Of a stretch of DNA of 64,000 nt, positions 34,805 to 43,821 are shown one piece after another. The position numbers and the translations under genes were made by a program. The stretch covers positions 34,786-98,785 of the forward strand of contig CAZQKR010000013.1 of assembly GCA_964594045.1 (NCBI GenBank), read 5' to 3'. Under the pieces are notes generated by a model. That model was given only the letters and a program-made list of their open reading frames with translations, ran no database searches and was not told where the DNA came from. The stretch is from UBA2365 sp964594045. GTDB taxonomy: Bacteria; Bacteroidota; Bacteroidia; Chitinophagales; Saprospiraceae. Numbering within the stretch: position 1 is the stretch's first letter; the number at the start of each line of letters is the position of its first letter.

Positions 34805-35278
34805 TCAGAATACTGAACTAAAAAAATGGTATGCCATGATACCGGTCACCACTAATTTCATCAGGGTACCAGCGACAAATCCGATAAAGGACCCGAATGC
34901 AGATCTCATCGCTCTGCTCATGTTCTGACCTGCGATCAATTCCCCGGCAAGAGCACCGATAAATGGCCCAAGAATGATACCCCAAGGTCCAAAAAACAGA
35001 CCGACGATCAGCCCGGCAGTTGCACCGTTGACCCCCATTTTGGTGCCCCCGAATTTTTTAGTTCCATAAACAGGTACCCAATAATCTATGATCGTTACCG
35101 CAATCGTAATGGCAGCCCAAAGTATCAGAAAATTGGTACTGAAAGGTGCTTTAGAGGTGAATTCAAGCAAAATCAAGGAAGCATAGGCAACCGGCGGGCC
35201 GGGTAAAACCGGTAAAAAACAACCTAAAATGCCAACCACCAGGAGGATACTGCCAACAATGATCAAAAACAGGTCCAT
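34805..35278 (-). CDS. DUF456 membrane protein
   Basis: A 157-residue, very hydrophobic protein with four or five helices and the family phrases CFLPVLPGPPVAYASLILL, KFGGTKMGVNGATAGLIVG and GPWGIILGPFIGALAGEL. DUF456 proteins are Gly-rich membrane proteins of unknown function. Convergent with the CBS-domain gene (22-base gap) and 117 bases downstream of the lipoprotein gene. Confidence 0.88.
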   Translation of the reverse strand: MDLFLIIVGSILLVVGILGCFLPVLPGPPVAYASLILLEFTSKAPFSTNFLILWAAITIAVTIIDYWVPVYGTKKFGGTKMGVNGATAGLIVGLFFGPWGIILGPFIGALAGELIAGQNMSRAMRSAFGSFIGFVAGTLMKLVVTGIMAYHFFSSVF

Positions 35279-35395
35279 TCAATTAAGTTTTTTGAAATTA
35301 ATCCTTCAACGAAATTTTCCTGCAACAAGTTCAATTTTTCCTGTAGGTCTTGTCTATTTCACCGATGTTTTTCAGTGAAATCTTTCACAAAACCA

Positions 35396-36046
35396 TCAGT
35401 TAAGGGATGTCAGACCTTCAGGAACCTTGTATCGGTCAGCAGGAATTCTTGCATTTTCATCAAATCTGACCGTTTCAATCTGCCGTGAAGGCGATATGAG
35501 TTTGAGCGGCATGCCTTTGTAAAACCAATATCTGGATTTTTCTGTCTGGTTATTATCATTGGGTTCATCCATCTCGTAAACAATACATTTTTTACCGAGA
35601 TATAATTCGTGGTCAATGATCTTTCCCCTTGTTTCCAGTTCAGCAATGAATTCCTGTTCATTATAATCCTTAAGTCCGGCAAACTCATCCTTGATCGATT
35701 CTTTGGGCATTTTGTACACCGTATTTTTGGAAAGGTCTATCATAAACAAACCTTCTTCATTGGAGATATGAAGACTTTTATTCATCTGTGAAGTACCTTG
35801 ATTTACAGTTTTATATTCCATTTCTGTGGCGATGTTTTTACTTTTGGCATCATACCAGATTTTTGAAGAAATTTCCATTTCCATGCCTTCAGCCAATGCG
35901 GTTCCCTTTTGTTCGAGATAAAAACTTTTGATCGGCCCTGAAACCTGAGCTTTGTCTCCTTCAGCACCTCCGTTTTTTGCTTTATCGGCGCATGAAAACA
36001 ACATAAAGGTTGTCAGTAGAACTAAAATAAATTGCAGTTTTTTCAT
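35396..36046 (-). CDS. Lipoprotein of unknown function (DUF4412-like)
   Basis: A 216-residue protein with lipoprotein signal MKKLQFILVLLTTFMLFSC (C19). The mature part has beta-rich segments with the pattern W-Y-D-A-K-S-K-N-I-A-T-E, LFMIDLSKNTVYKM, KCIVYEMDEPND and RYWFYKGMPLKLIS. This recalls DUF4412/LolA-like exported proteins that bind lipids or sit at the outer membrane. That relation is only a guess from pattern. Confidence 0.75.
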   Translation of the reverse strand: MKKLQFILVLLTTFMLFSCADKAKNGGAEGDKAQVSGPIKSFYLEQKGTALAEGMEMEISSKIWYDAKSKNIATEMEYKTVNQGTSQMNKSLHISNEEGLFMIDLSKNTVYKMPKESIKDEFAGLKDYNEQEFIAELETRGKIIDHELYLGKKCIVYEMDEPNDNNQTEKSRYWFYKGMPLKLISPSRQIETVRFDENARIPADRYKVPEGLTSLN

Positions 36047-36509
36047 CCTTATTTTTTTATTGTTTTTTATTGGTCGGATGAACCACCGGAGATCAAAATA
36101 ATCATTAGCGTTTGTGATTAAACAATTATTTTAATCATGACGGTTTTATCAGTAAATGAATAATTTTTCTGTTCTGTCAAATAATATCTTTGGTTAAAAA
36201 CAGTCAAGCCTGGTTATTGCAACAATAGCTTGAATATTGTTTTATTTCGATTTCAAAATCTTTTTCCTACAGCTAAATTGAATCGATCAAAACCGGAATT
36301 GGGCAAAGTTAATGGATTAGCAACATAAATCCCATGCAATGACATGCAATTATTGGAGGCAAAGATTTAATTTTATGAATCTATCCGGCAAATTCATTTT
36401 TTGAGGATGAATAACACAATTTTCAATTTTGACCGGTTCAATCAAAATGATTGAATCACCAGAAGTTACAAGTCAGAAGAATGACTTTCGAAAAACTCAC
36501 GGAAATGCA
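36047..36509. other. Intergenic, little seen
   Basis: About 460 AT-rich bases. A weak GATTAAA/TTTAATC hairpin lies near 36115-36137. No gene or clear promoter was found apart from the -7 box at its right end. Confidence 0.4.
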
Positions 36510-36517
36510 TATATTTG
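36510..36517 (+). promoter_or_regulatory. -7 box (TATATTTG) four bases from a start codon
   Basis: An exact TAnnTTTG box ends four bases before ATG 36522, with TTTC at 36485-36488 about 21 bases upstream as a -33 candidate. Transcription would start at or near the A of the ATG, so the message may be leaderless. Confidence 0.5.
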
Positions 36518-36521
36518 ATCT

Positions 36522-36917
36522 ATGGATCAATATTGGTTATATAGAACTCTTGATGTTGCCTTTATCGTATTCCATGTTGTCCTGATCATTTTCAATCTTG
36601 TTGGATGGATCTGGCAGGCAACCAGGAGATGGCACCTTATCTCATTGATGCTGATCTTATTATCCTGGTTCGGATTGGGGATTTTTTACGGTTGGGGATA
36701 TTGCTTTATTACCGATTGGCATTGGGATGTGAGAAGGCATATCGGATTGGAAGTCACCTCCAATTCTTATATTCATTTTTTGATCCTGGAGACTACAGGC
36801 ATAGATCTGCCGGAATCCCTGGTGGATCAGATCACCTTCATCCTGTTTTTTGTCATCCTTTTCATCGCGCTGTTTATGAATATCAGGGATTTTTTAAAGA
36901 CGCGAAGACAGGTCTGA
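36522..36917 (+). CDS. DUF2784-like membrane protein
   Basis: A 131-residue protein with three to four helices. The segment GYCFITDWHWDVRRHIGLE matches the C-x-x-T-x-W-x-x-x-x-R pattern of DUF2784 proteins, which are small membrane proteins of unknown function. No alternative in-frame ATG exists nearby, so the start is firm, and the promoter box four bases ahead suggests a leaderless transcript. Convergent with uvrB. Confidence 0.75.
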   Translation: MDQYWLYRTLDVAFIVFHVVLIIFNLVGWIWQATRRWHLISLMLILLSWFGLGIFYGWGYCFITDWHWDVRRHIGLEVTSNSYIHFLILETTGIDLPESLVDQITFILFFVILFIALFMNIRDFLKTRRQV

Positions 36918-36955
36918 TGTTTTTCGTTTTATTATTCGTCAGGGTCTAATCTTTG

Positions 36956-38971
36956 CTAAAGTTTTTTCTTCAGCATCTGTATTTCATCCCGGTATTGAGC
37001 AGCTGTAATGAAATCAAGCTCTTTTGCAGCTTTTTTCATTTTTTGCTCGGTGACACGTATCAATTCCCTGATCTGGTCTTTTGACATATATGCCAGCACC
37101 GGATCTGCAGCACTGGAAGGCGCATCTGGTTCTATGTAGGCTTTTTTGCCTTCAACCGAACGGATATCCAGTATGGTTTTTTGTGCCAGTATCTCTTCCC
37201 TGGTTTTGATGATGGTGGTTGGCTGGATATTGTTGGCTTCATTGTATGCTTTTTGTATAGACCTTCGCCTGTTGGTTTCGCTGATGGTCTTCTGCATACT
37301 TTCAGTCAGTTTGTCTGCATAGAAAATGACCGTACCATTGGCATTTCTCGCAGCCCGGCCGGCTGTCTGAGTCAGCGATTTTTCATTACGCAGGAATCCT
37401 TCCTTATCTGCATCAAGTATGGCAACCAGCGACACTTCGGGAAGGTCAAGCCCTTCTCTGAGCAGGTTCACCCCGATCAGCACATCAAATACACCCAGTC
37501 TCAGGTCACGGATGATCTCCACCCTTTCCATGGTCTCCACTTCAGAATGCAGGTACTTGCATTTGATGTGCAGGTTCAGCAGGAATTTTGACAACTCTTC
37601 TGACATCCGCTTGGTCAGGGTGGTTACCAGAACGCGTTCATTTTTTTCGATCCTTTTTTCAATTTCCTCCAAAAGATCATCAATCTGATTGATGCTCGGT
37701 CTGACGAGGATCTCCGGATCGAGCAATCCGGTTGGTCTGACGATTTGCTCAACGATCAGGCCTTCGGTTTCCTCCAGTTCATGTTCCCCGGGTGTGGCAC
37801 TGATGTAGATCACCTGGTTGACCATGTTTTCAAATTCGGTAAATGTCAGGGGCCTGTTGTCCATAGCGGAAGGCAATCTGAATCCATAGTTGACCAGGTT
37901 GAGTTTTCTGGCCCTGTCTCCGCCAGACATTCCTCTGATCTGCGGGATGGTCACATGACTTTCATCGATCACCATAAGGTAGTCTTTTGGAAAATAGTCG
38001 AGCAAAGTAAATGACCTTGTCCCCTGTTTCCTGTTGTCAAAAAACCTTGAATAATTCTCTACTCCGCTGCAATACCCCAATTCACGGATCATCTCCAGGT
38101 CAAATTCAGTCCTTTCCCTTATCCTTTTGGCTTCCAACTCTTTGCCTTCTTCTTCAAAATATTTTGTTTGAGCCATCATCTCGTCCTGGATCTCGTTGAT
38201 GATGTCTTTCATTCGGTCTCTTCTGGCAAGATAAAGATTGGCCGGATAGATCATCGCATGTTCCAGGGATTCAATCCTTTTGGAGGATTCAATTTCAATG
38301 ACATCGATCTGTTCGATCTCATCACCGAAAAATATGATCCGGTATCCATAATCGACATAAGGCAAATTGATGTCAACTGTGTCTCCCCGTACCCTGAAAG
38401 TTCCTCTGGAAAAATCGGTTTCTGACCGGGAATAAAGACTGTCGACCAATCTGTAAAGCAAGGTGTTGCGCGCCAGAGTCTGACCCCTGGAAATCGTGAT
38501 AATGCCTGACTGGTAATCATCCGGGTTCCCCATACCATATATACAGGACACGGAGGCAACAACAATGATATCTCTTCTCCCGGATAAAAGTGACGAAGTG
38601 GCGCGCAAACGCAGTTTGTCAATTTCCTCGTTGATGCTCAGATCTTTTTCTATATAGGTATCTGTGACACTGATGTAGGCTTCCGGCTGGTAGTAATCAT
38701 AATAGGACACAAAATATTCCACGGCATTGTCCGGAAAGAATTCCCTGAATTCAGCATACAACTGCGCAGTCAGGGTTTTGTTGTGGGTGATGATAATGGT
38801 TGGCCTGTTGAGTCTGGCGATCACATTGGCGATGGTGAAGGTTTTACCTGAACCGGTAACGCCGAGCAGTACCTGAGATCTGGTGTTTTGCGCTATCCCG
38901 CGGACCAGTTCATCGATCGCTTTTGGCTGATCTCCTGTGGGTTCAAATTTGGAAGTCAGTTTAAAACTCAT
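36956..38971 (-). CDS. uvrB: Excinuclease ABC subunit B
   Basis: A 671-residue helicase-like damage-verification subunit of nucleotide excision repair. Walker A GVTGSGKTFTIANVI is near residue 35, followed by the beta-hairpin region FVSYYDYYQPEAYI, the motif DYLMVIDESHVTIPQ, ISATPGEHE, LLREGLDLPEVSLV and QTAGRAARN. The UVR domain that contacts UvrC ends the protein (ELDFITAAQYRDEIQMLKKK). The frame extends 19 codons upstream, but MSFKLTSKFEPTGDQPKAI is the family N-terminus, so ATG 38971 is used. Confidence 0.97.
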   Translation of the reverse strand: MSFKLTSKFEPTGDQPKAIDELVRGIAQNTRSQVLLGVTGSGKTFTIANVIARLNRPTIIITHNKTLTAQLYAEFREFFPDNAVEYFVSYYDYYQPEAYISVTDTYIEKDLSINEEIDKLRLRATSSLLSGRRDIIVVASVSCIYGMGNPDDYQSGIITISRGQTLARNTLLYRLVDSLYSRSETDFSRGTFRVRGDTVDINLPYVDYGYRIIFFGDEIEQIDVIEIESSKRIESLEHAMIYPANLYLARRDRMKDIINEIQDEMMAQTKYFEEEGKELEAKRIRERTEFDLEMIRELGYCSGVENYSRFFDNRKQGTRSFTLLDYFPKDYLMVIDESHVTIPQIRGMSGGDRARKLNLVNYGFRLPSAMDNRPLTFTEFENMVNQVIYISATPGEHELEETEGLIVEQIVRPTGLLDPEILVRPSINQIDDLLEEIEKRIEKNERVLVTTLTKRMSEELSKFLLNLHIKCKYLHSEVETMERVEIIRDLRLGVFDVLIGVNLLREGLDLPEVSLVAILDADKEGFLRNEKSLTQTAGRAARNANGTVIFYADKLTESMQKTISETNRRRSIQKAYNEANNIQPTTIIKTREEILAQKTILDIRSVEGKKAYIEPDAPSSAADPVLAYMSKDQIRELIRVTEQKMKKAAKELDFITAAQYRDEIQMLKKKL

Positions 38972-38998
38972 AAATACAATTTTTGTCGGACAAAACAA

Positions 38999-39006
38999 CA
39001 AATTTA
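38999..39006 (-). promoter_or_regulatory. -7 box of uvrB (TAAATTTG)
   Basis: Minus-strand TAAATTTG ends 27 bases before ATG 38971, which supports the shorter start. The -33 region is unclear. Confidence 0.45.
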
Positions 39007-39479
39007 ATAAAGCTGAGACAAAGATCATGAGGCACTTGTTTTTTCTTTTAAAATTATCTCACAGAATCATTTCGCGCTATTTTGATTCCATTTGCAACCT
39101 GTCTCAGTAAAGAAAAGCCAACAACAGATACCATTTCATCAGTAACAATACAAAAAAACTGGTCATCTCAATTCAGGTGAGATATATCATTATTTCAGTA
39201 ACAAAGTAGTAATGATCCCATTCGATTTTAAAGGTTTGATCTGTGTTTTTCAATAAATCTTTAACTTATAGTAAAATATTCCTGGTGTTTTGGAAATTTT
39301 CGAACTATTTCATACCGCTGGATGATCATGGTGAAAGCAGGAATATTATTTTAGATAATATTAAAAACATTGCTTTATAAATAATTGATAATAAACTAAA
39401 TAATTAAACAGACTAATGCGAATTGCTTGCTCCCCGTTATTTCATTAATAACCCAAATTCAAATCAATATAGTTTCTTA

Positions 39480-39496
39480 TTGTCCATATTAGACAA
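39480..39496 (+). promoter_or_regulatory. Operator-like site 1, TTGTCCATATTAGACAA
   Basis: TTGTC-N7-GACAA palindrome. With the flanking AA it matches the reverse complement of site 2 in 16 of 19 positions. Its centre is about 73 bases upstream of the predicted transcription start. Confidence 0.6.
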
Positions 39497-39510
39497 AATG
39501 ATATATGTTT

Positions 39511-39527
39511 TTGTCTGAATTGGACAA
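39511..39527 (-). promoter_or_regulatory. Operator-like site 2, TTGTCTGAATTGGACAA
   Basis: Second TTGTC-N7-GACAA palindrome, start-to-start 31 bp from site 1, close to three helical turns, and in the opposite orientation. Its centre is about 42 bases upstream of the predicted start, next to the -33 region. Confidence 0.6.
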
Positions 39528-39548
39528 CATGTGGTATTTCGTGCGATC

Positions 39549-39556
39549 TACTTTTG
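39549..39556 (+). promoter_or_regulatory. -7 box TACTTTTG
   Basis: Exact TAnnTTTG match just downstream of the operator pair. It predicts a start near 39561 and a leader of about 220 bases for the gene at 39783. Confidence 0.5.
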
Positions 39557-39782
39557 TATTAAAATTAAACACAGAGTATAAAAATAGATTTTATCACAAA
39601 GTGTTGAATCGAATGCTTACTGTTAATTGCTTGGTTCCAAATGTGGAAACAATTGCAAAAGATGAAAGTCGAAAAGGGTGAATTTCCAGAGTTGAAGGGG
39701 AAGATGAGGTTGTTAACTGAATTTCTTTCCTGACCATTCAGAAATCGTCCAAAACATTTATTAATAAACTAAATTTTTAAAC

Positions 39783-40901
39783 ATGAAAACTTTATTTAGT
39801 TACAGATGGATGACGTTTTGGGTAGTATTGTCAGTATTTACCGTGCAGGGTTTTGGCCAGACAAAAGAAGTGATCGGTGTCGTGTCAATCAACAGTATTA
39901 AAATGCCGTATAGTTCCGAACAATTGACGGATGCAACCAGAAATTCTCTGGAGAAGCTCAATCTTTATTTGGTTGTGGATAAGTATGATCAGATCTCTCT
40001 GGCTGAAAAGAATCAGTTCAACATGGAGAATTGTCTCAGTAAAAATTGTTTATCCGAGGCCGGAAGGATATTGGAAGCCACACAAATATTGACAGGAAGT
40101 GTGGAGAGTTTTGGTAAGAAAGTGATCGTAAAGCTACGCTTGTTTGATATGAAGACTCAGGAGGTGGAAAGATTTAAAATTATCGAGTTTCTGGATTTGA
40201 AAGACCAGGTTCAGACGATGTTGGATCTTTCTGTCAGAGCACTGTTCGATCTTTCTTATGATCAGGATCTTTTCACAAAACTTACGATGGAATTTGCTTT
40301 TGAAAGTTCGATCAACACACCGGAGGTTCCGCGCCTGGATCTGAACGGGCCCAGGATGGGGATAACGTTCCTGACTGGTGAAGCAGCGAGAATTTTCAGT
40401 GATCCCAAAAGTGAAGGCGGATATGACGCTTTACCCGTATTGAGTCAGTTTGGTTATCAATTTGAGATCAGTTATCTCAATGAAGGGAATTTTCAGGCAT
40501 TATTTGAGATCATCCCGGTCATTGTGGGTCTGGATCAGAGTCTTTTTATACCAAGTCTCAATATTTTGAATGGATTGCGCAACAGCAAAACAGGCTTGGA
40601 ATTTGGATTTGGACCGCAATTGACTGTAGTTAAAAAAGCAACTGGTTATTATGTTGAAGATGGAAGATTCATTATTGCCGATGCAATAGCCACACCTGCA
40701 GGCTATACCAGTGAGACCCGTTTGCACAGCAGGGGAGATTATAAATTCACGACCAACTTCATTTTTGCCATTGGAAAATCATTCAAATCAGGTTCTCTCA
40801 ACCTACCGGTCAATATTTTCTACAAACCTGCCAAGAATGCTCATCAGTTTGGTGTTTCAGTTGGTTACAATGTCAGTGGCTTGAAGAAGAGAAAAAGGTA
40901 A
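39783..40901 (+). CDS. Exported protein, CsgG/LpoB-like N-terminus, unknown role
   Basis: A 372-residue protein with a signal peptide (about 1-26, ending GFGQ). Residues ~30-165 have the pattern of CsgG/LpoB-like periplasmic domains: ATRNSLEKLNLYLVVDKYDQ, then CLSKNCLSEAGRILEATQIL and GSVESFGKKVIVKLRLFDMK. The C-terminal ~190 residues are rich in alternating hydrophobic and aromatic residues and end VGYNVSGLKKRKR, which may be an outer-membrane barrel, though the basic end is odd for one. The long upstream region with paired operators suggests tight control. Confidence 0.65.
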   Translation: MKTLFSYRWMTFWVVLSVFTVQGFGQTKEVIGVVSINSIKMPYSSEQLTDATRNSLEKLNLYLVVDKYDQISLAEKNQFNMENCLSKNCLSEAGRILEATQILTGSVESFGKKVIVKLRLFDMKTQEVERFKIIEFLDLKDQVQTMLDLSVRALFDLSYDQDLFTKLTMEFAFESSINTPEVPRLDLNGPRMGITFLTGEAARIFSDPKSEGGYDALPVLSQFGYQFEISYLNEGNFQALFEIIPVIVGLDQSLFIPSLNILNGLRNSKTGLEFGFGPQLTVVKKATGYYVEDGRFIIADAIATPAGYTSETRLHSRGDYKFTTNFIFAIGKSFKSGSLNLPVNIFYKPAKNAHQFGVSVGYNVSGLKKRKR

Positions 40902-41061
40902 ATGAACTCTGAAGATCAATCTTCTTGAAATTTGATATTTTATCGACAAAACCATGACCAAAGTTTTATTGCGGTAATACAGATTTCAGGAAAAAGATAA
41001 AAAAATACTTAAGTTAATATTTAGCAGTTGAGATTATCCGAAATTGATTTGAATGAAATTA

Positions 41062-41091
41062 TATAGTATTGATATTCAAATATATACTATA
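41062..41091. promoter_or_regulatory. Candidate operator, TATAGTAT...ATACTATA
   Basis: A perfect 8-bp inverted repeat with a 14-base spacer, 11 bases before ATG 41103. It could be a binding site or a leader hairpin for the next gene; composition is almost all A and T, so chance is possible. Confidence 0.35.
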
Positions 41092-41102
41092 AAACATCAC
41101 AA

Positions 41103-41619
41103 ATGAAAAAGTTGAATTTATTAGTTGTCACCATGATGATGAGTTTGCTTACCTACGCGCAGGATGGTCTTAAAAATGAAAATGCACTTATCCATCATGT
41201 TGATCTTGCAAAAGGATTGACTACTTGGGTTGGGCTTAGTTACCGTTGTTGGCCGGAGAAGTATGGAATTCCGGCCTCATTTTTACCGATTGTAACTCCG
41301 GATTACAGGTTTTTCAGTACTGGTGTCCAAGGTCTTATTAAGTTTCATGAGGGGAATTTGTTGAGTTCAATTGTTTATCTTTCCAATAACTTCAATTCAG
41401 GTAAGTCTGAGAATTCATGGACAGGCACAGTGTATAAAAGCAATTATTATTCTGTTGGAGCCGGGCCTGGTTTTTCAATAGGAAACATGATCAGTATTGA
41501 TTTTGGGATGGACTTGCACAGTATTTTCTAATGAAGAAACCGGGCTATATCCGGCAATTGAAACACAGTTTTCAAAGGTTTTTAAGAAAGGAAATTTATT
41601 GTTTTTGTTGTTAAAGTAA
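41103..41619 (+). pseudogene. Exported barrel-like protein with probable frameshift
   Basis: The frame from ATG 41103 encodes a signal peptide (MKKLNLLVVTMMMSLLTYAQ) and beta-rich sequence and stops at 41531 after 142 codons. Reading on in the next frame across the TTTT at about 41524 gives NEETGLYPAIETQFSKVFKK up to a stop at 41617-41619. The continuation has the alternating pattern and short end expected of a beta-barrel C-terminus. One extra T in the homopolymer would explain it. It may be a real mutation or an assembly error. The protein would be about 170 residues; the family was not recognised. Confidence 0.55.
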
Positions 41620-41961
41620 CCGAAGGCCAGTTCACCGTTTTTACTGTTCTGGGAATTAGAAAAGAGATAATGTGCATCTCTGAAGAAGGAAAAAATTACC
41701 GGGTAGTTAAAGGGGTGACCTGATAATGCACACAAACAGAAATGAAATCAATTAGAAATCATAAAGATACAGGGTGTTGTTCACCGTATAAGGGCAGGGA
41801 ATAAAGATTTCCGGCCCTTATTCAATGATGGGTTGTCAGTTTAGATTTTTACAGGATCGGTCAGAAGTTGTATCGGGTAGTTCATATGATCATGTAATAA
41901 TTCCAACACCTCTTCGGAGTTATTGGGGTATAATCTTCAAAGGACTGTGGTCAAAAAAAAT
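41620..41961. other. Intergenic with one hairpin
   Basis: About 340 bases with no gene. A strong hairpin (TAAGGGC/GCCCTTA, extended through GGGAAT/ATTTCC) lies at 41789-41820, about 140 bases past the stop of the minus-strand gene; no T-run follows on either strand. Confidence 0.45.
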
Positions 41962-42573
41962 TTATTTCACCTCGCAGTGAAGCAGCTTTTCCGTACCCAG
42001 AAAACCCTCCAGACGATCACCGATCTTGACCGGTCCGACTCCTGCAGGCGTGCCGGTGAAGATGATATCACCGAACTGTAGTTTGAAAAAGCGGGACATA
42101 TAGGCGACCAGTTGGTCGATCCCGAAAATCATATCGCTCTGTATCCCGGCCTGAACTGTTTCGCCATTTTTCAACAGTTCAAAAGTCAGATCGCTTTGTT
42201 TCATTTCTTCTGTATAGGGTACCCATGTGCCAATGACCGCAGAATGATCGAATGCTTTTGCAATTTCCCAGGGATGCCCCTGATTTTTAAGCTTTTGTTG
42301 GAGATCTCTTGCCGTAAAATCAATGCCGACACTGACTTCATTATAATAATTCCTGGCAAATGCGGGATCGATGTATTTTCCGTTTTTACAGATCTTGACG
42401 ATGAGTTCCAGTTCGTAATGGACATCATTGGTAAATTCAGGTATATAGAAGGGTTTGGATTCACGCAGCACAGCTGAAGGCGGCTTCATAAAGATGATAG
42501 GGTCAGCCGGAATGGCATTGTTCAGCTCTTTGGCATGTTCTGCATAATTTCTGCCTACACAAAGGATTTTCAT
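41962..42573 (-). CDS. Fumarylacetoacetate hydrolase-family protein
   Basis: A 203-residue enzyme of the short FAH class. The opening motif MKILCVGRNYAEHAKELNNA, the metal-binding segment HYELELIVKIC, and GDIIFTGTPAGVGPVKIGD are all visible. Members hydrolyse or decarboxylate short oxo-acids (acylpyruvate hydrolase, oxaloacetate decarboxylase). Placed 9 bases after the 2-oxoacid oxidoreductase gene in the same operon, so it may clear or use an oxo-acid by-product; that is inference. Confidence 0.9.
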   Translation of the reverse strand: MKILCVGRNYAEHAKELNNAIPADPIIFMKPPSAVLRESKPFYIPEFTNDVHYELELIVKICKNGKYIDPAFARNYYNEVSVGIDFTARDLQQKLKNQGHPWEIAKAFDHSAVIGTWVPYTEEMKQSDLTFELLKNGETVQAGIQSDMIFGIDQLVAYMSRFFKLQFGDIIFTGTPAGVGPVKIGDRLEGFLGTEKLLHCEVK

Positions 42574-42582
42574 GACTATAAT

Positions 42583-43821
42583 TTAAGATTTCTTTTCCAA
42601 AGCAAACAATGCCTTCAGCAAACTCTCACCATGTTTGTGCTTGCCGATGGCTTCCACCAGACTCTGCAGTTCCAGCATGCCGGAACGCCTGATCCACTCG
42701 CTCAATCCACTCAAAGCCGCGCCTCTTTTACCAGCTTCCTGCACAAAAGGCATGCGGATCACCTCCGGATATTGGCTGACATCCAGTTTGTCATCTGCCA
42801 GCACCATGATATTTTTGTTGATCAGGTGCTTTGCCACTCCAAGGCCATCTTCTGAAACGATGATCAATACGTCTGGTTTGTCCAGGCCGGTGTAATGCAC
42901 GGGCCCAGTTGACAAAATCACCTCAGCTATCGAAAATCCAGTACCTACGGTCACAGGGTATTCGCCTTTCATCGTGCTGTGCAAACCGGACAAAGTACCG
43001 GCTTTTGCAAGTAACATCGCAGCGGATTGAACGCCACCACCTGCAGAACCGGCAAGAACGACTCCAAATCTTTTTTCAATCTTCGAACTGAACTTTACCG
43101 GAATATCCGGCAACCGGTCAAATAAAGAACTGGTCTTACGGAATTCCGCTTCCACCGGCGCTCTTCTGTTGGTCAGCGCATTTTCTTCTTCCGAATATTC
43201 TTCAAGCTCTTTCAGTTTACTGACTGCATAAGACGTACACATACTGGCCATTTCGATCAAGGAAAATCCGGGCGCTTCCAGGGCGTTTTTCAGATATTCA
43301 TTGAAATTGCGCGGAGAAACCACACGCATACTGCTGACTGCTCCTGCTTCATGCGCCAGCCGGACGATGTCAAAAGGAGGAATTCCCGGCTCCAGATCGC
43401 GGTCAGATTTGAATTTGTCCGTGGATAAACCACTGATCTGACCTCCGGTCATGCCATACAATAAATTGTTGAATACGATGAGTGTCAGGTTGATGTTGCG
43501 ACGCGCAGCTTCCAGGATATGCTGCAGACCAATGGTTGCCCCACCGTCACCCTGAATGACGATCACTTTTTTATTTTTATTGTTCAATCCCATCGCCACA
43601 CCAACGCCCAGAGCCGGAGCGCGTCCGTGCAAGCCATGAACGGTGTGTGTGTTGAATAAGGGGTCAACCAGGCCGGCACAACCAATGTCCGTCACTATGA
43701 CCACATCGTTGGGTTGATAGCCGATATCTTCAAGGCTTTTAGAGATGCTTTTTACTATGATACCATGTCCGCAACCAGGACAAAATGGCATTTTTACATC
43801 AGTTAACATATTTGTCGTCAT
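42583..43821 (-). CDS. 2-Oxoacid:ferredoxin oxidoreductase, beta-gamma fusion subunit
   Basis: A 412-residue protein. The beta part (about 1-225) has CPGCGHG (C14, C17), DIGCAG (C48) and MASMCTSY, which agree with the four cysteines of the beta-subunit [4Fe-4S] cluster, and the TPP motif GDGGATIGLQHILEAA with NNLLYGMTGGQ. From about 255 (RFGVVLAGSAGGGVQSAAML) it continues as the gamma domain of the same enzymes. In the usual two-gene form gamma is fused to alpha; here it follows beta. The alpha gene overlaps by 4 bases (ATGA). Fixed partner of KorA; makes acyl-CoA and reduced ferredoxin from 2-oxoacids. Confidence 0.9.
   Translation of the reverse strand: MTTNMLTDVKMPFCPGCGHGIIVKSISKSLEDIGYQPNDVVIVTDIGCAGLVDPLFNTHTVHGLHGRAPALGVGVAMGLNNKNKKVIVIQGDGGATIGLQHILEAARRNINLTLIVFNNLLYGMTGGQISGLSTDKFKSDRDLEPGIPPFDIVRLAHEAGAVSSMRVVSPRNFNEYLKNALEAPGFSLIEMASMCTSYAVSKLKELEEYSEEENALTNRRAPVEAEFRKTSSLFDRLPDIPVKFSSKIEKRFGVVLAGSAGGGVQSAAMLLAKAGTLSGLHSTMKGEYPVTVGTGFSIAEVILSTGPVHYTGLDKPDVLIIVSEDGLGVAKHLINKNIMVLADDKLDVSQYPEVIRMPFVQEAGKRGAALSGLSEWIRRSGMLELQSLVEAIGKHKHGESLLKALFALEKKS

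Larger units (their letters stand above)
39007..39782. other. Long regulatory region upstream of 39783
   Basis: About 775 AT-rich bases. It contains an inverted pair of TTGTC-N7-GACAA palindromes at 39480-39496 and 39511-39527 and a TACTTTTG -7 box at 39549-39556. The left 450 bases hold no feature I can support. Confidence 0.5.

Noticed and set aside
39583..39782. Small protein gene inside the leader before 39783
   Set aside because: Only very short frames with no supporting start region.
41789..41820. Strong hairpin as a terminator for the FAH-family gene
   Set aside because: No T-run on either strand, and 140 bases from the stop; left as an unexplained hairpin.
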